A stretch of DNA of 64,000 nt, taken from positions 1 to 64,000 of the forward strand of contig NZ_PJRS01000001.1 of the NCBI RefSeq assembly GCF_002858925.1, read 5' to 3'. Below the pieces are notes generated by a model. It was given only the letters and a program-made list of their open reading frames with translations, had not been told where the DNA came from and did not search any database. Origin of the DNA: Caulobacter zeae (GTDB taxonomy: Bacteria; Pseudomonadota; Alphaproteobacteria; Caulobacterales; Caulobacteraceae). This document shows, one piece after another, positions 16,852 through 25,898 of this stretch (positions within the stretch are counted from its first letter, which is position 1; each line of letters begins with the position of its first letter). Made by a program: the position numbers and the translations under genes.

Positions 16852-16886
16852 GAAAAACAGCGGCGCGATGTGTCGCGCCGCTGTGG
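16852..16886 (-). terminator. Terminator of nrdA
   Basis: A 12-bp perfect stem (16857-16868 with 16873-16884) with a TGTG loop. On the minus strand it is followed by a T-run (AAAAA at 16853-16857 on the plus strand). It lies 71 bp past the nrdA stop. Confidence 0.85.
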
Positions 16887-16956
16887 TTAATCGTCGCTGG
16901 AGCGGAGCGGGCGGGCGGCGAAACCGCCAGCGCCTTCGCTGCCGCGCGCTACCGCC

Positions 16957-18825
16957 TTACTGGCAGGCGAGGCATTCCTCATAGTCGGTCTTGCCCGGGG
17001 CGTCGAAGCCGCCGGTGACCGCCTCCTCCTTGCCGTCGGCGCCGGCGTAGGCCGCGCGCTGAACCGACTTGGAGCGCAGGTAATAGAGGCTTTTGACGCC
17101 GCGTTCCCAGGCCATCCAGTGCAGCATGTGCAGGTCCCACTTGTCGACGTCGCCCGGCAGGAAGACGTTGACCGACTGGCTCTGGCAGATTTCCGGCGTG
17201 CGGTCGGCGGCCAGTTCGACCACCCAGCGCTGGTCCAGTTCGAAGGCGGTCTTGTAGACGTCCTTCTCGTCCTGGCTCAGGAACTCCAGGTGCTGGACCG
17301 AGCCTTCGTTCTCCAGGATCGAGCCCCAGACCACGTCGGTGTTCTGGCCCTTCTCCTCGAGCAGCTTCTCCAGATAGGGGTTCTTCACCGCAAACGAGCC
17401 CGACAGGGTCTTGTGGGTGTAGATGTTGGCCGGGATCGGCTCGATGCCGGCCGAGGTGCCGCCGCAGATGATCGAGATCGAGGCGGTCGGGGCGATGGCC
17501 AGCTTGTGCGAGAAGCGCTCCTTGGAGCCGCGATCGGCGGCGTCCGGGCACGGACCCTTTTCCTCGCCCAGCGCCAGGCTGGCCTTGTCGGCCTCGCGGC
17601 GCAGGTGCTTGAACATCCGCATGTTCCAGCTCTTGGCCAGGGCGCTCTCGAACGGAACGTTCTGGCTTTGCAGGAACGAGTGGAAGCCCATCAGGCCCAG
17701 GCCCACCGAACGCTCGCGCATGGCGGCGTAGGCGGCGGTCGAGGCCGCGTCCGGGGCGCGATCGATGAAGTCCTGCAGGACGTTGTCGAGGAAGCGCATG
17801 ACGTCCTCGATGAAGGTCGGGTGGTCGCGCCACTCCAGGAAGGTCTCGGCGTTCACCGACGACAGGCAGCACACCGCGGTGCGTTCCTGGCCCAGGTGGT
17901 CGGTGCCGGTGTGCAGCATGATCTCGCTGCACAGGTTCGACTGGCGCACCTTCAGGCCCAGCTCGCGCTGGAACGACGGCATGGCGCGGTTCACGCTGTC
18001 GGAGAAGATCAGATAGGGCTCGCCGGTCTGCAGGCGCAGCTCGAGGATCTTCTGCCACAGGCCGCGGGCGTCGACCTCACGCAGGACTTCGTTGGTCTTG
18101 GGCGAGCGCAGGCCGAACTTCTGGCCGTCGCGCACGGCGTGCATGAACTCGTCAGAGATCGAGATGCCGTGGTGCAGGTTCAGGGACTTGCGGTTGAAGT
18201 CGCCCGAGGCCTTGCGGATCTCGAGGAACTCTTCGATTTCCGGGTGGTGGATGTCGAGATAGACGGCCGCCGAACCACGGCGCAGCGAGCCCTGCGAAAT
18301 GGCCAGCGTCAGGCTGTCCATCACGCGGATGAAGGGGATGATGCCCGAGGTCTGGCCCTGGCCCTTGACCTTCTCGCCGATCGAGCGGACGCCGCCCCAG
18401 TAGGTGCCGATGCCGCCGCCGTTGGCCGCCAGCCAGACGTTCTCGTTCCAGACGCCCAGGATGCCGTCGAGGCTGTCGTTGACGGCGTTGAGGAAGCAGC
18501 TGATCGGCAGGCCGCGATCGGCGCCGCCGTTGCTGAGCACCGGGGTGGCCGGCATGAACCACAGGCGGCTCATGTAGTCATAGACACGCTGGGCGTGGTC
18601 GGCGTCGTCGGCGAAGGCCGTCGACACCCGCGCGAACATGTCCTGGTAGGACTCGCCCGGCAGCAGATAGCGGTCTTCCAGCGTGGTCTTGCCGAAATCG
18701 GTCAGGAGCGCGTCGCGCGAACGGTCCACCTGGACCTTGCGCACCAGCGCCAGCGCCGGACGTTCCTTGAAGGCCGACGCAGGGCGCGCGGCAGGTTGAA
18801 TCTTGGTCGCTTCACCAGCGGTCAT
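16957..18825 (-). CDS. nrdA: Ribonucleoside-diphosphate reductase, alpha subunit (no ATP-cone)
   Basis: 622 residues from the ATG at 18825 (GGACGG 9 bp upstream); an ATG at 18849 would add eight residues. It reduces NDPs to dNDPs with NrdB. Catalytic features: C110 in GLPISCFLN, the N-L-C-S-E loop at 297-301 with the thiyl-radical C299, the CC pair at 319-320 in RTAVCCLSS, the radical-relay tyrosines in SLYYLRS, and the C-terminal redox pair CLAC at 618-621. The chain starts close to the catalytic domain: the roughly 90-residue ATP-cone of E. coli NrdA is missing, so dATP overall inhibition by that route is not expected. Confidence 0.96.
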   Translation of the reverse strand: MTAGEATKIQPAARPASAFKERPALALVRKVQVDRSRDALLTDFGKTTLEDRYLLPGESYQDMFARVSTAFADDADHAQRVYDYMSRLWFMPATPVLSNGGADRGLPISCFLNAVNDSLDGILGVWNENVWLAANGGGIGTYWGGVRSIGEKVKGQGQTSGIIPFIRVMDSLTLAISQGSLRRGSAAVYLDIHHPEIEEFLEIRKASGDFNRKSLNLHHGISISDEFMHAVRDGQKFGLRSPKTNEVLREVDARGLWQKILELRLQTGEPYLIFSDSVNRAMPSFQRELGLKVRQSNLCSEIMLHTGTDHLGQERTAVCCLSSVNAETFLEWRDHPTFIEDVMRFLDNVLQDFIDRAPDAASTAAYAAMRERSVGLGLMGFHSFLQSQNVPFESALAKSWNMRMFKHLRREADKASLALGEEKGPCPDAADRGSKERFSHKLAIAPTASISIICGGTSAGIEPIPANIYTHKTLSGSFAVKNPYLEKLLEEKGQNTDVVWGSILENEGSVQHLEFLSQDEKDVYKTAFELDQRWVVELAADRTPEICQSQSVNVFLPGDVDKWDLHMLHWMAWERGVKSLYYLRSKSVQRAAYAGADGKEEAVTGGFDAPGKTDYEECLACQ

Positions 18826-18882
18826 GAGCAGAACCCGTCCATTTACCATGCGCTTGCGAGAAGCCGTCCGCTTCCCACCAAG

Positions 18883-18930
18883 CCGCTAGATATAGTAGGG
18901 CGTTGCGCCCCCAGAGCCCATATATGGGGC
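18883..18930 (-). promoter_or_regulatory. Tandem NrdR-box-like sites upstream of nrdA
   Basis: Box 1 (18883-18898) has CTAGATATAGT, matching the NrdR consensus ACACWATATATWGTGT at 11 of 16 positions. Box 2 (18915-18930) is the perfect palindrome CCCATATATGGG, with the whole ATATAT core. The centres are 32 bp apart, close to three helical turns, and lie 65-100 bp before nrdA. An equivalent pair precedes nrdB. These are the only AT-rich palindromes in the area. Confidence 0.7.
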
Positions 18931-19239
18931 CACAGACCCAGCCTCTTCGTCAACGGGTGGATGCGCTCGCGAAGCGAGTTTTTCGTTAACAAGCTGTGAA
19001 CGCCTGAAGGTTCTCCGTGCGGATCAAGGGGTTGCCCACATGAGAATTTTTCGCCGCGTCACTGCGCCGCACCAGCGTTAACGAAGCTCCGCGACCGGAA
19101 GGCTCGGCCACCCGTCGATTCCGGATTCTTCGGAAGGGTTCGGAGCAAAAAAGAGCGGGGATATTTGGGGCGGTTGGGAGAGGGACGAGCTCCATACATA
19201 TACCGGCAGCATGCCGAGATATGCACGAGACCGGCCCCG
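18931..19239. other. Gene-free region upstream of nrdA
   Basis: About 300 bp without a credible gene. It holds TTAACAAGCTGTGAAC (18986-19001), one mismatch from the CtrA pattern TTAA-N7-TTAA, and two GATTC sites (19117-19128), the CcrM target type in Caulobacter. Their relevance to nrdA, whose start is 160-300 bp away, is uncertain. Confidence 0.4.
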
Positions 19240-19378
19240 CTCCTCCCTCGCTTTAGCGGGGGAGGTAGCGCGCTGCGGATACGCAGCGTGACGGAGGGGG
19301 CGAGGGACGGAGCGCCGAGCCCAGTCCCGCCCCCTCCACCACTTCGTGGCCCCCTCCCCCGCAAGCGGGAGAGGATCC
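19240..19378. repeat. Double-hairpin intergenic repeat pair (family B, copy 2)
   Basis: Two modules facing each other. The left one has CTCCCTCGC...GCGGGGGAG followed by GCTGCG-GATA-CGCAGC and GGAGGGGG; the right one has CCCCCTCC, CCAC-TTC-GTGG and CCCCTCCCCCGC...GCGGGAG. The outer pattern matches the other copies while the inner hairpins differ. Confidence 0.75.
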
Positions 19379-19383
19379 AAAGC

Positions 19384-19415
19384 AAAAGGCCCCGGAGTTT
19401 TCTCCGGGGCCTTCG
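19384..19415 (-). terminator. Terminator of the OmpA-family gene
   Basis: A 12-bp perfect stem (19386-19397 with 19402-19413) with a TTTT loop. On the minus strand it is followed by TTTT, 40 bp past the stop codon. Confidence 0.87.
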
Positions 19416-19455
19416 CATTCGTCGGGAAGCCTGAGACTTCCGTCCGACCTCGATC

Positions 19456-20667
<1,212 letters not shown>

Positions 20668-21017
20668 ATCAAGAGCCCTCTATTGCCCTGCTCGGCCCAA
20701 CGGCCGAGCATCGTTATACCAAGGCGCGCGTCCCGCGAAAGTGTCGGCTCGGCAACACCGTCTAAAGTTTCACCGAGGCGGAAGTCCCCCGCGACACCTC
20801 GCGGTCACGCCTTGCGAATTCCCCGGCGCCGAGTTCGGCGGCGAGGTCTCCTCGAAAGGCGCCCGCGCCCCTCGGTTCGCACGCAAAGCGTTTCCGCGCA
20901 AGGCCTTCCGTAGCGTCCGGCAGGCCTGAGACGCTGAAAAACAACGCAAACAGTCAAGTTTTGGGCACGGTGTCGGGATACCCCCGCCGCCGAACGGCGC
21001 ATCGACGCCCCCGCGCC
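20668..21017. other. Gene-free region between the OmpA-family and antiporter genes
   Basis: About 350 bp without a supported gene. The part next to 20668 is the leader of the OmpA-family gene (GAGGGCTC before the ATG; TTATACC at 20713-20719 may belong to its promoter). The rest contains short GC-rich frames with no recognisable product and poor codon bias. Confidence 0.5.
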
Positions 21018-22796
21018 TCAGCCCGCGTCGCGCAGCCGCCGCCGGCGCCCGCCGAGGGCGTCGGGCCGGTTGAGCACCTTGCGATACTCGTCGCGGCGTT
21101 CGTGGATGGAGGCGATCACCAGGCCCATCGGCACCCCGATGTCGACCAGAACGGCCTCCGAAAGCTGCAACGACGCCTCGATGGTCTCGGGCACGGCGTC
21201 GGTGGCGCCCAGTTCGTAGAGCCGCGCGGCGTGGCGGGCGTCGCGGGCGCGGGCGACGATGGTAAGGTCGGGCCGGTGGCCGCGGGCGGCCTCGACCACC
21301 GCCTCGGCGGCTTCCGGACCATCCATGGTGACGACCACCGCCCGGGCGTGGTCGAGGCCGCAGCGCTCGAGCAGCTCGACCCGCGCGGCGTCGCCGAAAT
21401 AGACCCGGTGGCCGGCGCGGCGGCCCTGCTCCACCAGGCGCGGATCGCGGTCGATGGCGATCCAGGGCAGGTCGTGGCGGTCGAGCATCTCGCCCACCAG
21501 CCGGCCGACGCGGCCAAAGCCCACCACCAGCACCCGCCCCTTGGGCTCCTCCACCGACAGGTCGACGCCGTCCGGCGCCTCGGTGGTCTCGGCCGGGGCC
21601 TTGCGCCCCAGCCGCGCGCCGACCCCGGTCAGCACCGGGATCAGGAACATGGTCAGGGTGGCGGCCACCAGCACCGCCTGGCCGATGGCCGGTTCGACGA
21701 CCTCGGCGTCCATCGCGTTGGCCAACAGCACGAAGGCGAACTCGCCGCCGGCCGCCAGGGCCAGGGCCGCCTCGCCCGAGGCGCGGTTGGACAGGCCGAA
21801 AAGCTTGCCCAGGCCGAACACCATCGCCGCCTTCACCGCCACCAGCCCGACCGCCGTGCCCAGCACCAGCACCGGCGAGGCGACCAGCAGCGACAGGTCC
21901 AGGCGGATGCCCAGCGACACGAAGAACAGCGACAGCAGAAGGCCCTTGAACGGCTCGATCTTGACCTCGACCTCGTGGCGATACTCGGTCTCGGCCAACA
22001 GCACGCCGGCGACGAAGGCCCCCAGGGCCATCGACAGGCCCGACAGCGAACTGACCAGGCCCGCGCTGATGATCACCAGCAGGCAGGCGGCCATGAACAT
22101 CTCTTCGCTCTTGGCCTTGGCGACCGAGCGCATCATCGGCCGCAGCGCCAGCCGCCCGACCAGCACGATGACCCCCAGGCCCAGCGCGGCCGGCAGCAGG
22201 GCCAGCAGGCCGCGGGCGTCGAACTCGCCATGGCCGCGCCCCAGTATGGCCAGGGTGATCAGGATCGGGGCCACCGCCAGGTCCTGGAACAGCAGGACCG
22301 AGAAGGTCGCCCGCCCCCCTTCGGCATGCAGCCGCTTGCGCTCGGCCAGCACTGGCACGGCGATGGCGGTTGAGGACAGGGTCAGGGCCGAGCCGATGGC
22401 CAGGGCCGCCACAGGCGTCTGGCCCAGCATCATCGCCACCGCGCCCAGCGCCAGCGAGCAGCCGATCACCTGGGCCGCGCCCAGGCCGAACACGTACTTG
22501 CGCAAGAGGCGCAGGCGCTCCCACGACAGCTCCAGGCCGATCATGAACAGCAGAAAGACGACGCCGAACTCGGCCAGCTGGCCGATCTCGTCGGGATTGT
22601 CGACGGTGACGTAGTCGAGCCACGGCGCGACGCCGATCAGCCGGCCAAGCCCGAACGGCCCCAGTATCACGCCGGCCAGCAGGAAGCCGAGGATGGGATT
22701 GATGCGAAGGCGCTTGAACAGCGGCGCGACAATCCCGGCCGTGGCCAGGAACAGGACCAGATCCTTGTAGTCCGCCGGTGAAACCTCGTGGTTCAA
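21018..22796 (-). CDS. CPA2 monovalent cation:proton antiporter (KefB/KefC-like)
   Basis: 592 residues. Residues 1 to about 390 form a Na/H-exchanger fold with 12-13 helices; LLFQDLAVAPILITL contains the QDL motif of this family (ion-binding Asp), and FLLFMIGLEL is the typical helix-4 signature. A TrkA-N/RCK domain follows (about 425-545), starting RVLVVGFGRVGRLVGEML (NAD-binding loop) with IAIDRDPRLVEQ. KefC-type proteins release K+ and acidify the cytoplasm, often gated by glutathione adducts. No KefF/KefG partner is adjacent. The ATG at 22796 is assumed from alignment to the family start. Confidence 0.92.
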   Translation of the reverse strand: MNHEVSPADYKDLVLFLATAGIVAPLFKRLRINPILGFLLAGVILGPFGLGRLIGVAPWLDYVTVDNPDEIGQLAEFGVVFLLFMIGLELSWERLRLLRKYVFGLGAAQVIGCSLALGAVAMMLGQTPVAALAIGSALTLSSTAIAVPVLAERKRLHAEGGRATFSVLLFQDLAVAPILITLAILGRGHGEFDARGLLALLPAALGLGVIVLVGRLALRPMMRSVAKAKSEEMFMAACLLVIISAGLVSSLSGLSMALGAFVAGVLLAETEYRHEVEVKIEPFKGLLLSLFFVSLGIRLDLSLLVASPVLVLGTAVGLVAVKAAMVFGLGKLFGLSNRASGEAALALAAGGEFAFVLLANAMDAEVVEPAIGQAVLVAATLTMFLIPVLTGVGARLGRKAPAETTEAPDGVDLSVEEPKGRVLVVGFGRVGRLVGEMLDRHDLPWIAIDRDPRLVEQGRRAGHRVYFGDAARVELLERCGLDHARAVVVTMDGPEAAEAVVEAARGHRPDLTIVARARDARHAARLYELGATDAVPETIEASLQLSEAVLVDIGVPMGLVIASIHERRDEYRKVLNRPDALGGRRRRLRDAG

Positions 22797-22828
22797 CGCC
22801 CCCGCCCCTCCTCGATAGGTTCCTGCCT

Positions 22829-23089
22829 CTAGTCGACGACCATCTTCAGCCGCACGCCAGGACCGGGCTCGCCGGTCTCCGCCGCCGGGATCAGCACCGC
22901 GCCGCCCGTCTCCAGCGCCTCGATGAGGAGCCTTTCGGTGCTATGGTGCAAGGCGTGGCGCTCGGTCTCGAAGTCCTTGACCGTGCTGCGCGACACCCCC
23001 GCCTTGTCCGCGAGCTCGCCCTGCGACCAGTTGAGCAGCCCGCGGGCGCCCCGACACTGGGCAGGAAGGAGAATTTTTGCGTGTGGCAT
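22829..23089 (-). CDS. Small XRE-type helix-turn-helix regulator
   Basis: 86 residues from the ATG at 23089 (GGATACC upstream); a second ATG at 23116 would add nine residues and lies inside a palindrome. The HTH is clear: AQCRGARGLLNWSQGELADK followed by AGVSRSTVKDFETERHALHH, the form common in alphaproteobacterial single-domain regulators. A short strand-rich tail (GAVLIPAAETGEPGPGVRLK) follows. It sits between two antiporter genes and is divergent from the YbaL-like one; control of that gene is likely but inferred. Confidence 0.85.
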   Translation of the reverse strand: MPHAKILLPAQCRGARGLLNWSQGELADKAGVSRSTVKDFETERHALHHSTERLLIEALETGGAVLIPAAETGEPGPGVRLKMVVD

Positions 23090-23109
23090 CTGGTATCCCA
23101 CGGGTTCGT

Positions 23110-23124
23110 CACCCATAATGGGTG
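23110..23124. promoter_or_regulatory. Palindromic putative operator between XRE and ybaL-like genes
   Basis: CACCCAT-A-ATGGGTG is a perfect 7-bp inverted repeat with one central base, in the short divergent gap. It includes CATAAT, a possible -10 element for the antiporter gene, so a bound regulator would block transcription. Confidence 0.6.
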
Positions 23125-23160
23125 AGTACGCCCGAAAAAGATGACCGTCAAGGAGGCCCT

Positions 23161-24810
23161 TTGCACCACACCTCGCTGATCGCCACCATCGTCGCGGGCC
23201 TGGGCCTGGCTTTCGTCTTTGGCGCGCTCGCCAATCGGTTGAAGCTGCCGGTGCTGGTCGGGTACCTGCTGGCGGGCGTCATCGTCGGCCCCTTCACCCC
23301 GGGCTACGTCGCCGACCAGGAACTGGCCCCGCAGCTGGCAGAGATCGGCGTCATCCTGCTGATGTTCGGCGTGGGCCTGCACTTCTCGGTCAAGGACCTG
23401 ATGGCGGTGCGCAAGATCGCCATCCCCGGCGCGGTGGCGCAGATCACCGCCGCCACCCTGATGGGCGTGGGCCTGGCCGTGGCGCTGGGCTGGGGTTGGG
23501 CCCCGGGCGTGGTGTTCGGCCTGGCCCTGTCGGTGGCCTCGACCGTGGTGCTGCTGCGCGCCCTGCAGGAGCGCCGGCTGATCGAGACCGACCGCGGCCG
23601 CATCGCCGTCGGGTGGCTGATTGTCGAGGACCTGGCCATGGTCCTGGCCCTGGTGCTGCTGCCGGCGCTGTCGGGCGTACTGGGCGGGACGGCCCCGGCC
23701 CACGCCTCGGGCGGCATCCTCGGCGCCTTCGCCCTGACCATCGGCAAGGTCGCCGCCTTCGTCGCCTTCATGCTGATCGTCGGCCGCCGGGTCATTCCGT
23801 GGATCCTGCACCGCATCGCCCACACCGGCTCGCGCGAGCTGTTCCGCCTGGCGGTGCTGGCCATCGCGCTGGGGGTGGCGTTCGGCTCGGCCGCGCTGTT
23901 CGGCGTGTCGTTCGCGCTGGGGGCGTTCTTCGCCGGCATGATCATGGCCGAGAGCGAGCTGTCGCATCAGGCCGCCAACGAGACCCTGCCGCTGCGCGAC
24001 GCCTTCGCGGTGCTGTTCTTCGTCTCGATCGGCATGCTGTTCGACCCCATGGTGCTGCTGCGCGAGCCGCTGGCGGTGCTGGCCACCGTGGCGATCATCG
24101 TGCTGGGCAAGTCGGTGGCCGCCTATTTCATCGTCGTGGCCTTCAAGCGCCCGCGCAGCGTGGCCCTGACCATCTCGGTCAGCCTGGCCCAGATCGGCGA
24201 GTTCTCGTTCATCCTGGCGGGCCTGGGCGTGTCGCTGAAGCTGCTGCCGCCCGAAGGCCGCGACCTGATCCTGGCCGGCGCCATCCTGTCGATCCTGCTC
24301 AACCCGCTGCTGTTCGCCTGGCTCGACAAGGCCATGGTCAAGGTCTCGGCCCGCGAGGCGCCCCCGCCGGTGGCCGTCGCGGCCCAGCCGCACGCGGTGC
24401 TGGTCGGCTACGGCCGGGTGGGCAAGGCCGTAGCCGAGGGCCTGCGCAACCGCACGCCCCTGGTGGTCATCGAGGACGAGGTCGAACGCGCCGCCGAACT
24501 GCGCGAGGCCGGCTACGAGGTGGTGCAGGGCAACGCCGTGCGCCCCGAGGTGCTGATGAAGGCGGGCCTGGAAAAGGCCACCCACGTCTTCGTGGCGGTG
24601 CCCAGTCCGTTCGAGGCGGCGCGAATCATCGAGCAGGCCCGCGCGGCCAATCCCGACGCCAAGATCATCGCCCGCGCCTACACCGACGCCGACGTCGAGC
24701 TGCTGGGCCAGATGGGCGCCACCGAGGCCCTGATCGGCGAACAGGAGATCGCCCGGGGGATGCTCCAGCGCGCGCCCCGGCGACAGCCGCCGCCAGCTCC
24801 GGCGCACTAG
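23161..24810 (+). CDS. ybaL: CPA2 cation:proton antiporter, YbaL-like
   Basis: 549 residues if translation starts at the TTG at 23161, which is 4 bp after a full AAGGAGG and gives MHHTSLIATIVAGLGLAF, the usual N-terminus of YbaL proteins. The upstream GTG at 23122 would put 13 foreign residues in front and lies in the operator. The membrane domain (about 1-390) has GVILLMFGVGLHFS and GWLIVEDLAMVLAL (ion-binding Asp); the C-terminal RCK domain starts HAVLVGYGRVGKAVAEGL. The substrate ion is probably K+ or Na+. A terminator follows. Confidence 0.93.
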   Translation: MHHTSLIATIVAGLGLAFVFGALANRLKLPVLVGYLLAGVIVGPFTPGYVADQELAPQLAEIGVILLMFGVGLHFSVKDLMAVRKIAIPGAVAQITAATLMGVGLAVALGWGWAPGVVFGLALSVASTVVLLRALQERRLIETDRGRIAVGWLIVEDLAMVLALVLLPALSGVLGGTAPAHASGGILGAFALTIGKVAAFVAFMLIVGRRVIPWILHRIAHTGSRELFRLAVLAIALGVAFGSAALFGVSFALGAFFAGMIMAESELSHQAANETLPLRDAFAVLFFVSIGMLFDPMVLLREPLAVLATVAIIVLGKSVAAYFIVVAFKRPRSVALTISVSLAQIGEFSFILAGLGVSLKLLPPEGRDLILAGAILSILLNPLLFAWLDKAMVKVSAREAPPPVAVAAQPHAVLVGYGRVGKAVAEGLRNRTPLVVIEDEVERAAELREAGYEVVQGNAVRPEVLMKAGLEKATHVFVAVPSPFEAARIIEQARAANPDAKIIARAYTDADVELLGQMGATEALIGEQEIARGMLQRAPRRQPPPAPAH

Positions 24811-24820
24811 GGGCCAAAAG

Positions 24821-24859
24821 AAACGCCGCGACAGCCAAAGCCGTCGCGGCGTTTTCGTT
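24821..24859 (+). terminator. Rho-independent terminator after ybaL-like gene
   Basis: A 12-bp perfect stem (24821-24832 with 24843-24854), 10-nt loop, and TTTTCGTTT tail. Confidence 0.88.
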
Positions 24860-24870
24860 TATGGCTGCTG

Positions 24871-24972
24871 GATCCCCCTCAGTCGCTTCGCGACAGCTCC
24901 CCCATAAGGGGAGCATCCTGGCGCTCCGGATCCTCCCCCGCTGGGGGAGGTGGCCCGGAGGGGGGGGGGCTG
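24871..24972. repeat. Double-hairpin intergenic repeat pair (family B, copy 3)
   Basis: An inverted type 2 module (CCCCCTCAGTCGCTTCGCGA, then CAGCTCCCCC) followed by a type 1 module (CTCCCCCGCTGGGGGAGG, then TGGCCCGGAGGGG). It lies between convergent genes. Confidence 0.85.
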
Positions 24973-24989
24973 CGCCCCGCCAGGGGCGA

Positions 24990-25781
24990 CTACTCCTTCT
25001 TGTGCTTCCGCTCCGAGGCCCGGCGCGAGAGCATGTTCAGGCCCTCGACGCCGGCCGAGAAGGCCATGGCGGTGTAGATGTAGCCCTTGGGCACGTGCAC
25101 CCCGAAACCCTCGGCGATCAGCACGGTGCCGATCATCAGCAGGAAGCCCAGGGCCAGCATGACCACGGTCGGGTTGGCGTTGATGAAGTTGCCCAGCGGG
25201 TCGGCGGCCAGCAGCATCACGGTCACGGCGGCGACCACGGCGATGACCATGATCGGCAGGTGGTCGGTCATGCCCACGGCGGTCAGGATCGAGTCGATCG
25301 AGAACACCAGGTCCAGCAGGATGATCTGGAAGATCGCCGCGCCGACGTTCGAGATTACGACGCCGGTCTTGTCGAGCACGTCGCCGCTCTCATGCTTGGG
25401 ATCTACCGTGTGGTGGATCTCCTTGGTGGCTTTCCAGATCAGGAACAGGCCGCCGGCGATCAGGATCAGGTCGCGCCACGAGAAGGCGGTCTCGAAGGCC
25501 GGCTCGCCATGCGCGCCCAGCGGGCCGACGATGCCCAGGTTGAAGACCGGGGCGGTCAGGCCGACGATGAAGGCGATGGTCGACAGCAGGGCCAGGCGCA
25601 TGATCAGCGCCAGCGAGATGCCGATGCGGCGCACGCGCTGGCGGTGCTCGGGCGGCAGCCGGTTCGACAGGATCGAGATGAAGACCAGGTTGTCGATCCC
25701 GAGGACGATTTCCATGGTCACCAGGGTGACGAGGGCGGCCCAGGCGCCCGGGTCGGTGGCGAGTTGAAGGAGTTCGTTCAT
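24990..25781 (-). CDS. TerC family integral membrane protein
   Basis: 263 residues with seven to eight membrane helices. It carries the family's two metal-site repeats: [20 protein letters not shown] in helix 1-2 and [20 protein letters not shown] in the second half (each an E/D-x-x-x-x-x-D pair with Asn or Ser). TerC proteins are linked to manganese export and to metalation of secreted enzymes, besides tellurite resistance. No ter operon is present, so a Mn2+ exporter role is the best guess. A polar C-terminal tail (SERKHKKE) ends the chain. Confidence 0.92.
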   Translation of the reverse strand: MNELLQLATDPGAWAALVTLVTMEIVLGIDNLVFISILSNRLPPEHRQRVRRIGISLALIMRLALLSTIAFIVGLTAPVFNLGIVGPLGAHGEPAFETAFSWRDLILIAGGLFLIWKATKEIHHTVDPKHESGDVLDKTGVVISNVGAAIFQIILLDLVFSIDSILTAVGMTDHLPIMVIAVVAAVTVMLLAADPLGNFINANPTVVMLALGFLLMIGTVLIAEGFGVHVPKGYIYTAMAFSAGVEGLNMLSRRASERKHKKE

Positions 25782-25898
25782 GGGTCCCGGTTAGGCTGAG
25801 TGAGAATTGAGCAGGTCCCAGCCCGCCGCAGAGCCCGCCGCGGCCGCCAAACGGCGGTCGGCGAATTGCGGCGAAACTCGGACACGGAAGAAGCAGAT

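Noticed and set aside
18986..19001. TTAACAAGCTGTGAAC as a CtrA site for nrdA
   Set aside because: One mismatch and about 160 bp from the start; half-sites of this kind are too common to call.
24990..25781. TerC as evidence for a tellurite-resistance island
   Set aside because: No terZABDEF genes, no atypical composition; TerC is common as a lone chromosomal gene.
23496..25799. A 767-codon frame overlapping the YbaL-like and TerC genes
   Set aside because: Arg/Gly/Pro-rich product without motifs; it crosses a terminator and a repeat and opposes TerC.
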